In this document: piece by piece, positions 6,416-14,330 of the stretch
How positions within the stretch are numbered: the first letter of the stretch is position 1
How the letters are laid out: each line of letters begins with the position of its first letter
Assembly: GCA_005880055.1 (NCBI GenBank)
Contig: VBJS01000014.1
Location: forward strand, 1-21,378
Origin: Chloroflexota bacterium
GTDB lineage: Bacteria > Chloroflexota > Dehalococcoidia > SM23-28-2 > RBG-16-64-32
Direction: 5' to 3'
Length of the DNA: 21,378 nt
The notes under the pieces: model-generated
Database searches by the model: none
What the model saw: only the letters and a program-made list of their open reading frames with translations
Told to the model about the DNA's origin: nothing
Translations under genes and position numbers: made by a program

Positions 6416-6733
6416 TTGGACAGCCAAGAAACGTCCAGAAAGCTGGTCGCGATGCTGAAAGCGGTCAGCGACGCGAACAGGCTCCTCATCCTCGGACTTC
6501 TGGCTGAGCGGCCGCGGACCGGGGAGGAGCTTTCTGGTCTCATCGGCGTACGGCCGCCCACTGTGTCTCATCACCTAAAACGCCTGGCTCAGGCAGGCCT
6601 CGTCGACTTCGAGGCGGACCAATACTACCGAGTTTACTCGTTAAGGCCGGAGAGCCTACGACAACTGGCCCGCGCATTCGATCGCCGCACTCTATCGCGC
6701 CAGGCCCAACGGCCGAGCGCCGAGACGTTTTGA
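6416..6733 (+). CDS. ArsR-type winged-helix transcriptional regulator
   Basis: This is a 105-residue DNA-binding protein. It has the ArsR order of helices: MLKAVSDANRLLILGLLAER, then the HTH (GEELSGLIGVRPPTVSHHLKRLAQAGLV), then a short wing with the tyrosine pair QYYRVY. There is no cysteine, and the metal-site motif of SmtB/ArsR sensors (CVCDL-like) is absent, so it is unlikely to sense metals by the classical site. The TTG at 6416 is chosen to include a normal first helix; the ATG at 6452 would remove it. The upstream Shine-Dalgarno is weak. The next gene begins 10 bases after the stop and encodes DUF2087. In many bacteria these two domains are one protein, so the two products probably act together. 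Confidence 0.8.
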   Translation: MDSQETSRKLVAMLKAVSDANRLLILGLLAERPRTGEELSGLIGVRPPTVSHHLKRLAQAGLVDFEADQYYRVYSLRPESLRQLARAFDRRTLSRQAQRPSAETF

Positions 6734-6743
6734 GGAGAAGGTC

Positions 6744-6977
6744 TTGCACGACTTCCTGGAGGACGGCAGGCTCAAGGCCATACCCAGGCAGCGCAAGAAA
6801 CGCGAGGTGGTGTTACGTCATCTCGCCGGCAAGTTCGAGCCCGGTCCAAGCTATACGGAGAAGGCCGTCAACGAGGTCCTGCACAGGTACCACGAGGACG
6901 TTGCGACGCTGCGCCGGGAGATGGTGGGTTACGGGCTGCTCGCCCGCCTGGGCAGCGAGTACTGGCGGGCACAATAA
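6744..6977 (+). CDS. DUF2087 domain protein
   Basis: This 77-residue protein consists only of the DUF2087 domain. The signature runs RLKAIPRQRKKREVVLRHLA, then PGPSYTEKAVNEVLHRYH, then DVATLRREMVGYGLLAR and the end YWR. The start is a TTG at 6744 with GAGGAGAAGG (6732-6741) just upstream. That site overlaps the TGA of the preceding HTH gene, so the two are translated as a pair. DUF2087 is common as the C-terminal half of ArsR-type regulators. Here it is a separate chain in a different frame with its own start signal, so I read it as a genuine two-gene arrangement and not a sequencing error. Its biochemical function is not known; a winged-helix-like or partner role is inferred. Confidence 0.8.
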   Translation: MHDFLEDGRLKAIPRQRKKREVVLRHLAGKFEPGPSYTEKAVNEVLHRYHEDVATLRREMVGYGLLARLGSEYWRAQ

Positions 6978-7005
6978 GGCCCGGCAGTGGGGGTGCTGCC
7001 GGGCC
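6978..7005. terminator. GC-rich hairpin after the DUF2087 gene
   Basis: A perfect 10-base-pair stem GGCCCGGCAG / CTGCCGGGCC with an 8-base loop begins one base after the TAA stop. There is no T-run on either strand. A second imperfect hairpin (ACCCGC/GCGGGT, 7012-7041) follows. The position between convergent genes suggests termination or 3'-end protection. Confidence 0.5.
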
Positions 7006-7111
7006 GAGGGCGGAACCCGCAAACAGGAGGGTCGCGGGTCCTTGCGATAACTATCCTAACGCCTGACGCCTGTCCGGCGAGAGGCGCCAGGTTACGAACG
7101 TGTAACGGAGT

Positions 7112-7612
7112 TTACCGGTGTCTAGACCTTCCCGCCTGTGCCGAGACTTCACTCATAGAAAGAGCCGGCCGATTGAGTCTCTTGTCGAGCCATTTTCCCA
7201 AACGCCGATTCTCGATCGCCAAGCGCTGATTCTCACCCTTGTACTTGGTTAGCTGCTGCTTGAGGGCGTCTGTCCCTCGCTCCAGATTCGCCACCCGCCT
7301 TTGGAGAAGTCGCCGTTCGTTGGCGAGTTCTGGAGCCAGTTGAAGCGCTGCCTGCCTTCGGAGTGTAGCTTCTTCTCCGAGCGGTCGATTCGCGTCTGGG
7401 TCAATCCCTACCCGCTTCAAGAAGTAGGCCAGTTCGATCACCCGTCGCAATACTGCCTGGGTTTTGCAGAGCGTGTCATCCGCTTTCGCCAAAAGGGTTT
7501 CGGCATCCTTTTGCGGTAAACGGCCCTGCGGTCGAGACAGTCCCGCCGTGATCTCATAGCGCCGACCGTCAATGGCATCTCGTATATCTTCCAGCATCGA
7601 AACGAAGCCCAT
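7112..7612 (-). CDS. Unrecognised 166-residue coiled-coil protein
   Basis: I do not recognise this protein. The N-terminal half is amphipathic helix with LEDIRDAIDGRRYEI and a Leu/Ala-rich stretch. The middle is RVIELAYFLKRVGIDPDANRPLG. From about residue 80 to 150 it forms a long heptad-like coiled coil rich in Leu, Arg, Glu and Gln (NERRLLQRRVANLERG, then QLTKYKGENQRLAIENRRLG). The C-terminus is basic. It has one cysteine, no signal peptide and no membrane helix. The start at 7612 has AAGGAG 7 bases upstream; a second ATG five codons later lacks this. The gene lies downstream of rpoD but has its own near-consensus promoter at 7640-7667. Possible roles (nucleoid, cell-division or RNA-polymerase associated) are guesses only. 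Confidence 0.7.
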   Translation of the reverse strand: MGFVSMLEDIRDAIDGRRYEITAGLSRPQGRLPQKDAETLLAKADDTLCKTQAVLRRVIELAYFLKRVGIDPDANRPLGEEATLRRQAALQLAPELANERRLLQRRVANLERGTDALKQQLTKYKGENQRLAIENRRLGKWLDKRLNRPALSMSEVSAQAGRSRHR

Positions 7613-7639
7613 GTCGGTTCTCCTTGGACGAGTGACGCG

Positions 7640-7667
7640 ATTATACTTCGTCGGCTACGTCTGTCAA
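7640..7667 (-). promoter_or_regulatory. Consensus sigma-70 promoter of the coiled-coil gene
   Basis: TTGACA (7662-7667), 16 bases, TATAAT (7640-7645): both hexamers match consensus perfectly. It lies in the gap between rpoD and the coiled-coil gene, in otherwise GC-rich DNA. The predicted leader of about 20 bases carries the AAGGAG ribosome-binding site. Confidence 0.85.
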
Positions 7668-7682
7668 GAAAGGAAGGAATCG

Positions 7683-7715
7683 GGCCGCGACCGACCTACT
7701 CTAGCCCAAGCGGCC
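7683..7715 (-). terminator. Weak candidate terminator after rpoD
   Basis: On the minus strand, GGCCGC (7710-7715) can pair with GCGGCC (7683-7688) across a 21-base loop, followed by pyrimidine-rich CGATTCCTTCCTTTC. The stem is short, so this is only a weak call. Confidence 0.25.
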
Positions 7716-7718
7716 AGC

Positions 7719-9314
7719 CTACTCCAGGTAGTCTTTTAGCTTCTTGCTGCGGCTCGGGTGGCGTAGCTTCCGGAGGGCCTTAGCCTCTATCTGCCGAATG
7801 CGTTCGCGGGTGACGTTGAACTCGCGGCCCACCTCTTCCAGCGTGCGGCTGCGGCCGTCCTCCAGCCCGAAGCGCAGGATCAGCACCTTCTGCTCACGCG
7901 GCGTCAGCGAGGCGACAACCTCCTGCACCTGCTCCTTTAGCAGCTGGTGTGAAGCAGCCTCCGCCGGCGCCATGGTGCCCTGGTCTTCGATGAAGTCGCC
8001 CAGGTGCGAGTCTTCCTCCTCGCCGATCGGCGTCTCCAGCGAGACCGGCTCCTGCGAGACCTTGATGATCTCGCGAACCTTCTCCGGCGCGATCTCCATG
8101 CCGCGACCGATCTCCTCGCTCGTCGGCTCCCGGCCGTATTCCTGAACCAGCCGACGGCTAATCCGTACGAGCTTGTTGATGGTCTCCACCATGTGCACCG
8201 GAATGCGGATCGTGCGCGCCTGGTCAGCGATCGCCCGCGTGATAGCCTGGCGGATCCACCAGGTGGCGTAGGTGCTGAACTTGTACCCCTTGCGATAGTC
8301 GAACTTCTCGACGGCGCGGATGAGGCCAATGTTTCCTTCCTGGATCAGGTCGAGGAGGGACATGCCCCGCCCGATGTACTTCTTGGCGACACTGACGACC
8401 AGACGCAGGTTAGCTTCCGTCAGCCGCTTCTCCGCCTGGAAACCTTCCTCCTTCAGGCGCTGGAAATGCGGCCGGAAGCGGTCCTCGTACTGTGCCAGGC
8501 CCTCGGCCAGGTCATCAGGCAGCGGCGGCAACTTGGTTGCCTTCGCATCTTTGCCCGCCGCCTCCAGCGCCCGCGTCACCATCTCCTGCGTCAGTATGTG
8601 GGTGAGGATCGACATTCGGACAAGCATCCGCTCGGCGTCCGGTTCCTCGATCTTCAGTCCGGCCGCCAGCTTCGCCGCCATCTCCAGGTCCATCTCGGCA
8701 TCGACGAGCTTGCGGAACTGGTCGTGGACGATCAGCTCCGGCAATGCCACTTTCTGGAGCCCGAGGTTCTTGACCACCAGGTCCACTGCCTTTTGCATCC
8801 CCTGCAGCTCCGATAGAAGGCCGGCCAGGACGTCAACAGCCTTCGCGTTTCTGCCCGTCTTCTCGAAGTGGGCGTTCTCCAGCCGGTGGATGTAATCGCT
8901 CTCCTCCATGGAGCGCGCCAGGCGCTTCTCGTCGTCGGCGGTGAGCAGGCTGACCTTCCCGATCTCCCTGAGATACATTCGGACCGGGTCGTCGATGCCC
9001 TCTTCAAGCTCGATATCCGCAAGTTCCGGCTCGGCTTCGTCGAGCTTGTCCGGCGCCTCGCCCCAGTCCTCCATCTCAATGGGAGTCCGGGTAGCCACGC
9101 GTGGAACTGCCGCAGGCGCCTCTTCTTCCGCCAGGCCGGCCGCTCCGTCTGCCATCGTCGGCGCGGACATCTCCTCCCGGGCCTCGTCCGCTTCTATATC
9201 GACGTCGGCGTCGCTGTCATCTTCGATGACATCTTCAAGCAGGTCTTCGGCAAGCTGGCTGCGCCGCTGCCTTCGCTCCAACAGTTCTCTGTCTCCGTTA
9301 TACCGGCTAACCAT
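7719..9314 (-). CDS. rpoD: Primary RNA polymerase sigma factor (sigma-70)
   Basis: This is the housekeeping sigma factor that directs RNA polymerase to -10/-35 promoters. It has an acidic N-terminal region, then region 1.2 (DDPVRMYLREIGKVSLL), a spacer, regions 2.1-2.4 (NLRLVVSVAKKY, LIQEGNIGLIRAVEKFDY, FSTYATWWIRQAI), region 3 (RIPVHMVETINKL) and region 4 (LTPREQKVLILRFGL, with the HTH TLEEVGREFNVTRERIRQIEAKALRKLR split over 4.2). The chain ends KDYLE, typical of primary sigmas. The ATG at 9314 overlaps the dnaG stop by 8 bases (ATGGTTAG), which suggests translational coupling. The frame stays open to an ATG at 9362, adding 16 residues with no better ribosome-binding site. It forms an operon with dnaG. 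Confidence 0.96.
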   Translation of the reverse strand: MVSRYNGDRELLERRQRRSQLAEDLLEDVIEDDSDADVDIEADEAREEMSAPTMADGAAGLAEEEAPAAVPRVATRTPIEMEDWGEAPDKLDEAEPELADIELEEGIDDPVRMYLREIGKVSLLTADDEKRLARSMEESDYIHRLENAHFEKTGRNAKAVDVLAGLLSELQGMQKAVDLVVKNLGLQKVALPELIVHDQFRKLVDAEMDLEMAAKLAAGLKIEEPDAERMLVRMSILTHILTQEMVTRALEAAGKDAKATKLPPLPDDLAEGLAQYEDRFRPHFQRLKEEGFQAEKRLTEANLRLVVSVAKKYIGRGMSLLDLIQEGNIGLIRAVEKFDYRKGYKFSTYATWWIRQAITRAIADQARTIRIPVHMVETINKLVRISRRLVQEYGREPTSEEIGRGMEIAPEKVREIIKVSQEPVSLETPIGEEEDSHLGDFIEDQGTMAPAEAASHQLLKEQVQEVVASLTPREQKVLILRFGLEDGRSRTLEEVGREFNVTRERIRQIEAKALRKLRHPSRSKKLKDYLE

Positions 9315-11184
9315 TGGTTCTTGTCTCAACTGCTCCAGACCCGCTGTTTGTCTCTCTTCCATGCAACTTCAGTCCCGTCTCCATATCTCGCAACTGTAAA
9401 TCTAACAACTCCTTTGTCCTGTCGTTTGTTTCAGCTTCGGCCCCCCCAATGCCGACCTCTTCTTCGCGATCCGCAAGTAGCGCCGAAATCGCCTGCTTTT
9501 CAGCCTCCAGGTTCCGCCTTTCCAGACGTAGCCTGCAATCCGTTAACGCTTGACGCGCCTCGCTCGGTTCGAAGGATGGCATCTTATGCTCAGATAGACG
9601 CTCTAAATGCCCGGCCATTTCTTCCGGGACATGTATACTAACACCTTCTGACTCGTGATCCTGCTTCAATGCAGCAAGAACCTTACGATTCTCGGCGCTC
9701 CACAGCAGCTCTTCCGGCAGGTCATCGGCCAGCCCGCGAAGCTCCGAATGGCGCAGGAGGAGTGCCAGCAGAAAGTCCTCTCGTGGATCGCTCCGAGACG
9801 CCGCAAGAACGGGCACGACCGGCTGCGCCTCTCTCCCGGCAGGCCGCACCCGCAAACCCTGCAAGGCGCCCGCGAGCTGGTCCTCCGGCGTCAGGGAAAC
9901 GCGCGAAAGACGCTGCAAGTAGTGGGCCCGCACGACTGGATCCGTGACCGCGGAGAGAAGTGGTAGGAACTCCTGCACCAGCTGTGACCGCCCCCTCGGC
10001 TCGCTCAAATCGCGAGAGGCGGCAGCCGCTTCCAGGCGGTAGTCCAGCACCGGGCGCGCCGAATCAATCAACCGGCGCCAGGCGTTGGCATCGGCCCGGA
10101 TGAGGTCATCCGGGTCACGCCCGTCAGGTAGGGACGCCACCCGCAGGTCGACATCGATGGTCTGCTGGTACCCGACAAGTCCACGCCAACCGAGAACCGG
10201 CACGGTCTGACTGCCGTCCTGACCGGCTTCCCGAACCACTTCGTGACCTCGTAGCACCGCCTGGTTACCTGCGCTATCCGCGTCAAGAGCAAGCACGATG
10301 ACGGATGTCAGGCGCTTAAGAGCCTGCACCTGACGGCTTGTCAGGGCGGTGCCCATCTGCGCAACGACGGTATCGAAGCCGTTCTCGTGCGCCGCGATCG
10401 CATCCATGTAACCTTCAACCACCACAGCGAGACCCTCACGCCTGATGCCCTCCCTCGCCCGGTCCATGGCGTACAGGATTGCACTCTTGTCGAAGACGCG
10501 TGTCTGGGAAGTATTGATGTACTTGGGAAGCGATTCGTCCAGGGCTCGCGCGCCGAAACCCAACACCCTGCCTCTTGTATCACGGATCGGGAACGTCAAC
10601 CGCCCCCGAAAACGGTCGTGCAGCCCCCTTTCGCCTTCCAGGACAAGACCGGCGGCGATCATCTCAGCGTCCGTGAAGCCCAGCCCCCGCAGCCTACTGA
10701 GGAGCCCTTCCCATTCCTGGCCGGCATATCCGAGCGAGAACGCATCGGCAACCTGTTTGCCCACGCGTCTTCGCTCAAGGTAGGATCGGGCCGCCTCGCC
10801 GCCGCGCGAGTTGATCAGAAGTTCGCGGTAATAGGCAGCGGCCGCTTCGTTGGCGGCGTACAGCCGCTGCAACTCTCCGTCCTGCTTGTGCGAAATGCTC
10901 TTTTCGCTCAGCCTGACCCCGGCGCGCACCGCCAACATGCGCAAAGCCTCTGGGAATTCCAGTCCCTCTTTGCGCATAACGAACGAGATGACATCACCAC
11001 CCGTACCACAGGCGCCGAAGCAGTGCCAGCTCTGACGATCGGGCGACACGATGAATGAGGGCGTACGCTCGCTATGAAACGGGCAGGTGCTCTTGAACGT
11101 GCGGCCCGCCTTTTCCAAATGAACATACGAGCCTATGACATCGACGATGTCCAGGCGTGCCTTGATTTCGTCAATCTCGTTCAT
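9307..11184 (-). CDS. dnaG: DNA primase DnaG
   Basis: This enzyme makes RNA primers at the replication fork. The protein has 625 residues. The N-terminal CHC2 zinc site uses Cys34, His37, Cys55 and Cys59, so the second half is C-x3-C (CFGAC) where many primases have C-x2-C. The catalytic core follows (FRGRLTFPI, then GFGARAL near 209-214). The TOPRIM domain has Glu257 in VVEGYMD and Asp301/Asp303 in LALDADSAG, aligned with E. coli E265, D309 and D311. The C-terminal part is helical and would bind the DnaB helicase. The ATG at 11184 matches the usual primase start, but no Shine-Dalgarno is visible. A TATAAT lies at 11278-11283. rpoD overlaps its 3' end. Confidence 0.96.
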   Translation of the reverse strand: MNEIDEIKARLDIVDVIGSYVHLEKAGRTFKSTCPFHSERTPSFIVSPDRQSWHCFGACGTGGDVISFVMRKEGLEFPEALRMLAVRAGVRLSEKSISHKQDGELQRLYAANEAAAAYYRELLINSRGGEAARSYLERRRVGKQVADAFSLGYAGQEWEGLLSRLRGLGFTDAEMIAAGLVLEGERGLHDRFRGRLTFPIRDTRGRVLGFGARALDESLPKYINTSQTRVFDKSAILYAMDRAREGIRREGLAVVVEGYMDAIAAHENGFDTVVAQMGTALTSRQVQALKRLTSVIVLALDADSAGNQAVLRGHEVVREAGQDGSQTVPVLGWRGLVGYQQTIDVDLRVASLPDGRDPDDLIRADANAWRRLIDSARPVLDYRLEAAAASRDLSEPRGRSQLVQEFLPLLSAVTDPVVRAHYLQRLSRVSLTPEDQLAGALQGLRVRPAGREAQPVVPVLAASRSDPREDFLLALLLRHSELRGLADDLPEELLWSAENRKVLAALKQDHESEGVSIHVPEEMAGHLERLSEHKMPSFEPSEARQALTDCRLRLERRNLEAEKQAISALLADREEEVGIGGAEAETNDRTKELLDLQLRDMETGLKLHGRETNSGSGAVETRTNG

Positions 11185-11277
11185 CTATTAGACCCGAATC
11201 AAAAGAGAGTGGACCACACAGCCATCAGGAAGGGGGCGCGGAAAACCGCGGGGGAACTCGTCGTTCGGTACACTTCT

Positions 11278-11283
11278 ATTATA
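11278..11283 (-). promoter_or_regulatory. -10 element (TATAAT) upstream of dnaG-rpoD
   Basis: A perfect TATAAT in an AT-rich stretch between dgt and dnaG would start an RNA near 11271, about 87 bases before the dnaG ATG. The bases at the -35 position do not match consensus. Confidence 0.45.
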
Positions 11284-11344
11284 AAACAAACGACAGTGCA
11301 AATGGTTGCGCCGGACTCCCTGCTTCGCCGATACCCGGATCCAG

Positions 11345-12406
11345 TTACTCTGAGTGCGGACCCCTAGCCGCAATTGCGCTTCCCACTCGTTCGCTGGCCT
11401 CTATCGCAAAGCGGTCGGTCATTCCCGCAACGTAGTCGGCCACTCGCTGCCAAAGAGGATCCGAGGCGACGATGAAGTCGCTCTGTATCTCCCCCGAGTG
11501 CTGAATGTAATAGCGATAAACCAGACAAACGATCTCTTTCGCCTGTTCTGCCTCCTTCCGCCGCCCCTCCCACAGGTAAACCCGCTGAAACATGAACTCT
11601 CGGAGGATATTCGCCGCAGATGCCACCCGCTCGCTCATCGCGATCCGAACCTCGTTTGAAGAATCACGCGTCTCCTCGCCGGTCGCGGCCCACGAATGTT
11701 CCACCACATCGCACACCAGCGTATTGATCCGCTGTGAGTGACGAGATCCGAGCACCGTGGTCACCTCTCGTGGTAATTCGTCCTCCCTTATCACGTTCGC
11801 CCGTATCGCGTCGGCGATATCGTGGTTTACGTATGCAATCGCGTCAGACATTTTGACAATTTGGCCTTCCAGCGTGGCCGGTACGCCGTATCCTTCCGCA
11901 AACATATCCTCCCGTATCTTGGAGCTGTTGACGATTCCGTCCCGGACCTCCCACGTCAGGTTCAGCCGCTCCAGCTTCTCCACGACTCGCAGGCTTTGCT
12001 GGGCGTGGCGAAAACCGTGGGGCAACAGCTCGTCGAGCGCCTGTTCGCCGGCATGGCCGAACGGCGGGTGGCCGATATCGTGAGCCAGGGCAATCGCTTC
12101 CGCCAGGTCTTCGTTCAAGTTAAGGGCGCGGGCGATTGTGCGCGCAATCTGAGCCACTTCAAGGGTATGCGTCAGCCGGGTAACGAAGTGATCACCAGCC
12201 GGCGCGATGAAGACCTGCGTCTTGTGTTTCAGCCGGCGAAAAGCCTTACAGTGGATGATCCGGTCTCGGTCGCGTTGGTACTCCGTGCGGACTGGAGAAG
12301 GACCTTCCTTGCGCTCCCGGCCGCGGCTGGCGAAGCTCCTGGCCGCAAGAGGCGAAAGTGCCGACTCTTCCTCCTTGAGGCGGCGGGCGACGGCGTTGAG
12401 GTCCAC
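11345..12406 (-). CDS. dgt: dGTPase-like HD-domain dNTP triphosphohydrolase
   Basis: This cytoplasmic enzyme hydrolyses dNTPs (classically dGTP) to the nucleoside and triphosphate. The HD superfamily residues are seen in THTLEVAQIART (first His) and ALAHDIGHPPFGHAGE (His-Asp plus the later His). A later DAIAYVNHDIADA segment supplies the last Asp. An N-terminal substrate-loop motif RTEYQRDRDRIIHCKAFRRL-K is present. The protein has 353 residues from the GTG at 12406, usual for the short type-2 subfamily. The frame is open to a TTG at 12472, but that extension contains the terminator-like hairpin after glmS. TAGAAT ends 7 bases before the GTG at 12406, which fits a leaderless start. The gene precedes dnaG-rpoD. 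Confidence 0.88.
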   Translation of the reverse strand: MDLNAVARRLKEEESALSPLAARSFASRGRERKEGPSPVRTEYQRDRDRIIHCKAFRRLKHKTQVFIAPAGDHFVTRLTHTLEVAQIARTIARALNLNEDLAEAIALAHDIGHPPFGHAGEQALDELLPHGFRHAQQSLRVVEKLERLNLTWEVRDGIVNSSKIREDMFAEGYGVPATLEGQIVKMSDAIAYVNHDIADAIRANVIREDELPREVTTVLGSRHSQRINTLVCDVVEHSWAATGEETRDSSNEVRIAMSERVASAANILREFMFQRVYLWEGRRKEAEQAKEIVCLVYRYYIQHSGEIQSDFIVASDPLWQRVADYVAGMTDRFAIEASERVGSAIAARGPHSE

Positions 12407-12413
12407 TTCCGTA

Positions 12414-12419
12414 ATTCTA
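12414..12419 (-). promoter_or_regulatory. -10 element (TAGAAT) for a possible leaderless dgt mRNA
   Basis: TAGAAT matches consensus at 5 of 6 positions and lies 7 bases before the GTG at 12406. The -35 position (TTTCGG) is poor. If used, it fixes the start of the protein. Confidence 0.4.
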
Positions 12420-12442
12420 ACCGTCGGCCGACGGCGCCGAAA

Positions 12443-12467
12443 GGGGCAAGCGTCGCGCTTTTGCCCC
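12443..12467 (-). terminator. Terminator-like hairpin after glmS
   Basis: On the minus strand GGGGCAA pairs with TTGCCCC (7 base pairs), with a further GCG/CGC inside after a small bulge, followed by TTTC. It begins 15 bases after the glmS stop and argues that dgt translation does not start before it. Confidence 0.5.
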
Positions 12468-12482
12468 GTCAAACGGTGGCTG

Positions 12483-14324
12483 CTATTCGACGGTTACAGT
12501 CTTTGCGAGGTTCCTTGGTTGATCCACATCGCAGCCGCGCCTGACCGCTACATGGTAGGCGAAAGCCTGGAGAGGCAACGAGGTGAGGACGGGATTCAGG
12601 AGTGGCGTTGCTTCCGGCAACCAGACGATGTGATCGGCCGTTTCCGCTATCTCCTGGTCACCTGCCGTGGCGAGGGCGACTACCGTCCCTTCGCGGGCCT
12701 TCACCTGCTGGATGTTACTGAGCATCTTATCGCGCAGCTGATCCCTCGGCGCCAGGGCAATGACCGGCATGTCTCGGTCTATAAGTGCAATCGGGCCGTG
12801 TTTCATCTCACCGGCGGCATACCCCTCAGCGTGGATATAGCTAACCTCCTTGAGCTTCAATGCTCCTTCCATGGCGACGGGATACTGAATCCCGCGTCCC
12901 AGGAACAGGAAGTTGTTGCAGCGGAAAAACTCTTGGGCCAGCCGCTCATACTCGCCGTTCCGCTTCATCACCTCGCCTGTCTGGAATGGCAGCTGGGCCA
13001 GCGGCTGCAACAAGCCGGCCATCCGCTCGCGGTCGATTAAACCCCGTTCTTGCCCTAGGTAGCAAGCCAACAGGTAAACGGCAGTTATCGCGGCGACATA
13101 TGTCTTGGTGCTGGCCACTCCTATCTCCAGCCCGCAACGAGTGTAGACAACTCCGTCGGCAATGCGGGTAGCCTGTCCGCCGACCACGTTGCAGATGGTG
13201 ACTTGCGGGCATCCCTTCAGGCGTGCTTCTTCCATCGCCGCCAGAGTGTCCACTGTCTCGCCGGACTGGCTCACGGAAACCACCAGCGTCTCGGGGCCGA
13301 TAATCGAATCCCGGTACCGCCATTCAGAGGCATTTTCGGCTTCCGCTGGTATTCGGGCGATTTGCTCCATGAAGTAACGCCCGATCATGGCTCCATGAAG
13401 ACTGGTGCCCATGCCTACCAGGAGAACTCGCCGGATTTGCCTGAGTTGGTCGGCGTCCAGGCCGATATCCTCAAGGCTAACTCGTGATTCGGAGAACAGC
13501 GCGCGGCCGCGTAGAGTATCGAGAATGGCCTCTGGCTGCTCCGCTATCTCCTTCTGCATAAAGTGCTTGTAGCTGCCCTTGGCTGCGGAGACAGGATCGT
13601 AGGGCACATCCTGGGGCACCTTGTCGACCGTCCGCCCATCCCGGCTGAAAGTAACGGCTCCGCGCGCCACGCGGGCCACCTCGCCGTCCTCCAGGAAGAC
13701 GACTCGGCGAGTGTGGGGAAGGATAGCCGGCAGATCACTGGCAAGGTAGTTCTCTCCATGGCCGTACCCGATCACCACGCCGCCGGCATTGCCAATCCTC
13801 GCGGCGATTATCACGCCCGGCTCCGCGAGGGTCATCGCGAGAATGGCGTGCGCCCCGGAAATTCTCGTTATCGTTTCCCGCACGGCGGCGTCGATGCTGG
13901 CGCCCTCGCCCAAGTAATGTTCAATCAGATGAGGGATGACCTCTGTGTCGGTATCCGACTGAAAGTTATGGCCTTCGGCTCGCAGGCTCTGTTTTAGCTC
14001 GACGAAGTTTTCCACGATGCCGTTGTGGATGACGACCACTTTGCCAGAGCAGTCAGTATGGGGATGAGCGTTTATGTCACTGGGCGCTCCATGGGTGGCC
14101 CAGCGTGTGTGGCCGATGCCCTGCCGCCCACTCGCCTCCCTGGCTGCAACCTCCGCCGCAAAGGCATTTAGTTTACCGGCGCGCTTGTGAATCGCCATTT
14201 CGCCGGCGTCATCGAGGACAGCGATGCCAACACTGTCGTAGCCCCTGTACTCAAGGGCGCGCAGGCCATCGATGAGCACCGCCGCCGCTTCGCGCTCACC
14301 GACATAGCCCATGATTCCGCACAT
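12483..14324 (-). CDS. glmS: Glutamine-fructose-6-phosphate aminotransferase (isomerizing)
   Basis: This enzyme converts fructose-6-phosphate and glutamine to glucosamine-6-phosphate, the first step toward UDP-GlcNAc for the cell wall. The protein has 613 residues. It has the N-terminal Ntn amidotransferase domain with nucleophile Cys2 (MCGIMGYVG), RGYDSVGIAV and HTRWATHG; then two SIS sugar-isomerase domains, the first with SVSQSGETVDTLAA and the second with HAEGYAAGEMKHGPIALID; and the invariant tail DVDQPRNLAKTVTVE. The ATG at 14324 is forced because the cysteine must be residue 2. GGAG lies 6 bases upstream, inside a perfect palindrome (14331-14342). I see no glmS ribozyme. The gene stands alone between the ispH terminator and dgt. 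Confidence 0.97.
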   Translation of the reverse strand: MCGIMGYVGEREAAAVLIDGLRALEYRGYDSVGIAVLDDAGEMAIHKRAGKLNAFAAEVAAREASGRQGIGHTRWATHGAPSDINAHPHTDCSGKVVVIHNGIVENFVELKQSLRAEGHNFQSDTDTEVIPHLIEHYLGEGASIDAAVRETITRISGAHAILAMTLAEPGVIIAARIGNAGGVVIGYGHGENYLASDLPAILPHTRRVVFLEDGEVARVARGAVTFSRDGRTVDKVPQDVPYDPVSAAKGSYKHFMQKEIAEQPEAILDTLRGRALFSESRVSLEDIGLDADQLRQIRRVLLVGMGTSLHGAMIGRYFMEQIARIPAEAENASEWRYRDSIIGPETLVVSVSQSGETVDTLAAMEEARLKGCPQVTICNVVGGQATRIADGVVYTRCGLEIGVASTKTYVAAITAVYLLACYLGQERGLIDRERMAGLLQPLAQLPFQTGEVMKRNGEYERLAQEFFRCNNFLFLGRGIQYPVAMEGALKLKEVSYIHAEGYAAGEMKHGPIALIDRDMPVIALAPRDQLRDKMLSNIQQVKAREGTVVALATAGDQEIAETADHIVWLPEATPLLNPVLTSLPLQAFAYHVAVRRGCDVDQPRNLAKTVTVE

Positions 14325-14330
14325 ACAGCA

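Noticed and set aside
6725..6745. Frameshift joining the HTH and DUF2087 genes
   Set aside because: The second frame has its own start codon and strong ribosome-binding site, so two genes is the simpler reading; still listed as checkable.
7091..7106. GTTAC-GAACGT-GTAAC inverted repeat, similar to the one at 2229-2242
   Set aside because: The spacer differs (6 instead of 4), it lies at the 3' end of a gene with no promoter nearby, and 5-base arms are expected by chance.
8004..8816. 270-codon open frame on the plus strand
   Set aside because: It runs antisense to rpoD in a conserved region and its product has no recognisable protein pattern. GC-rich coding DNA often leaves such frames open.
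10387..11058. 223-codon plus-strand frame
   Set aside because: Antisense to the conserved primase core; dnaG motifs clearly define the true strand.
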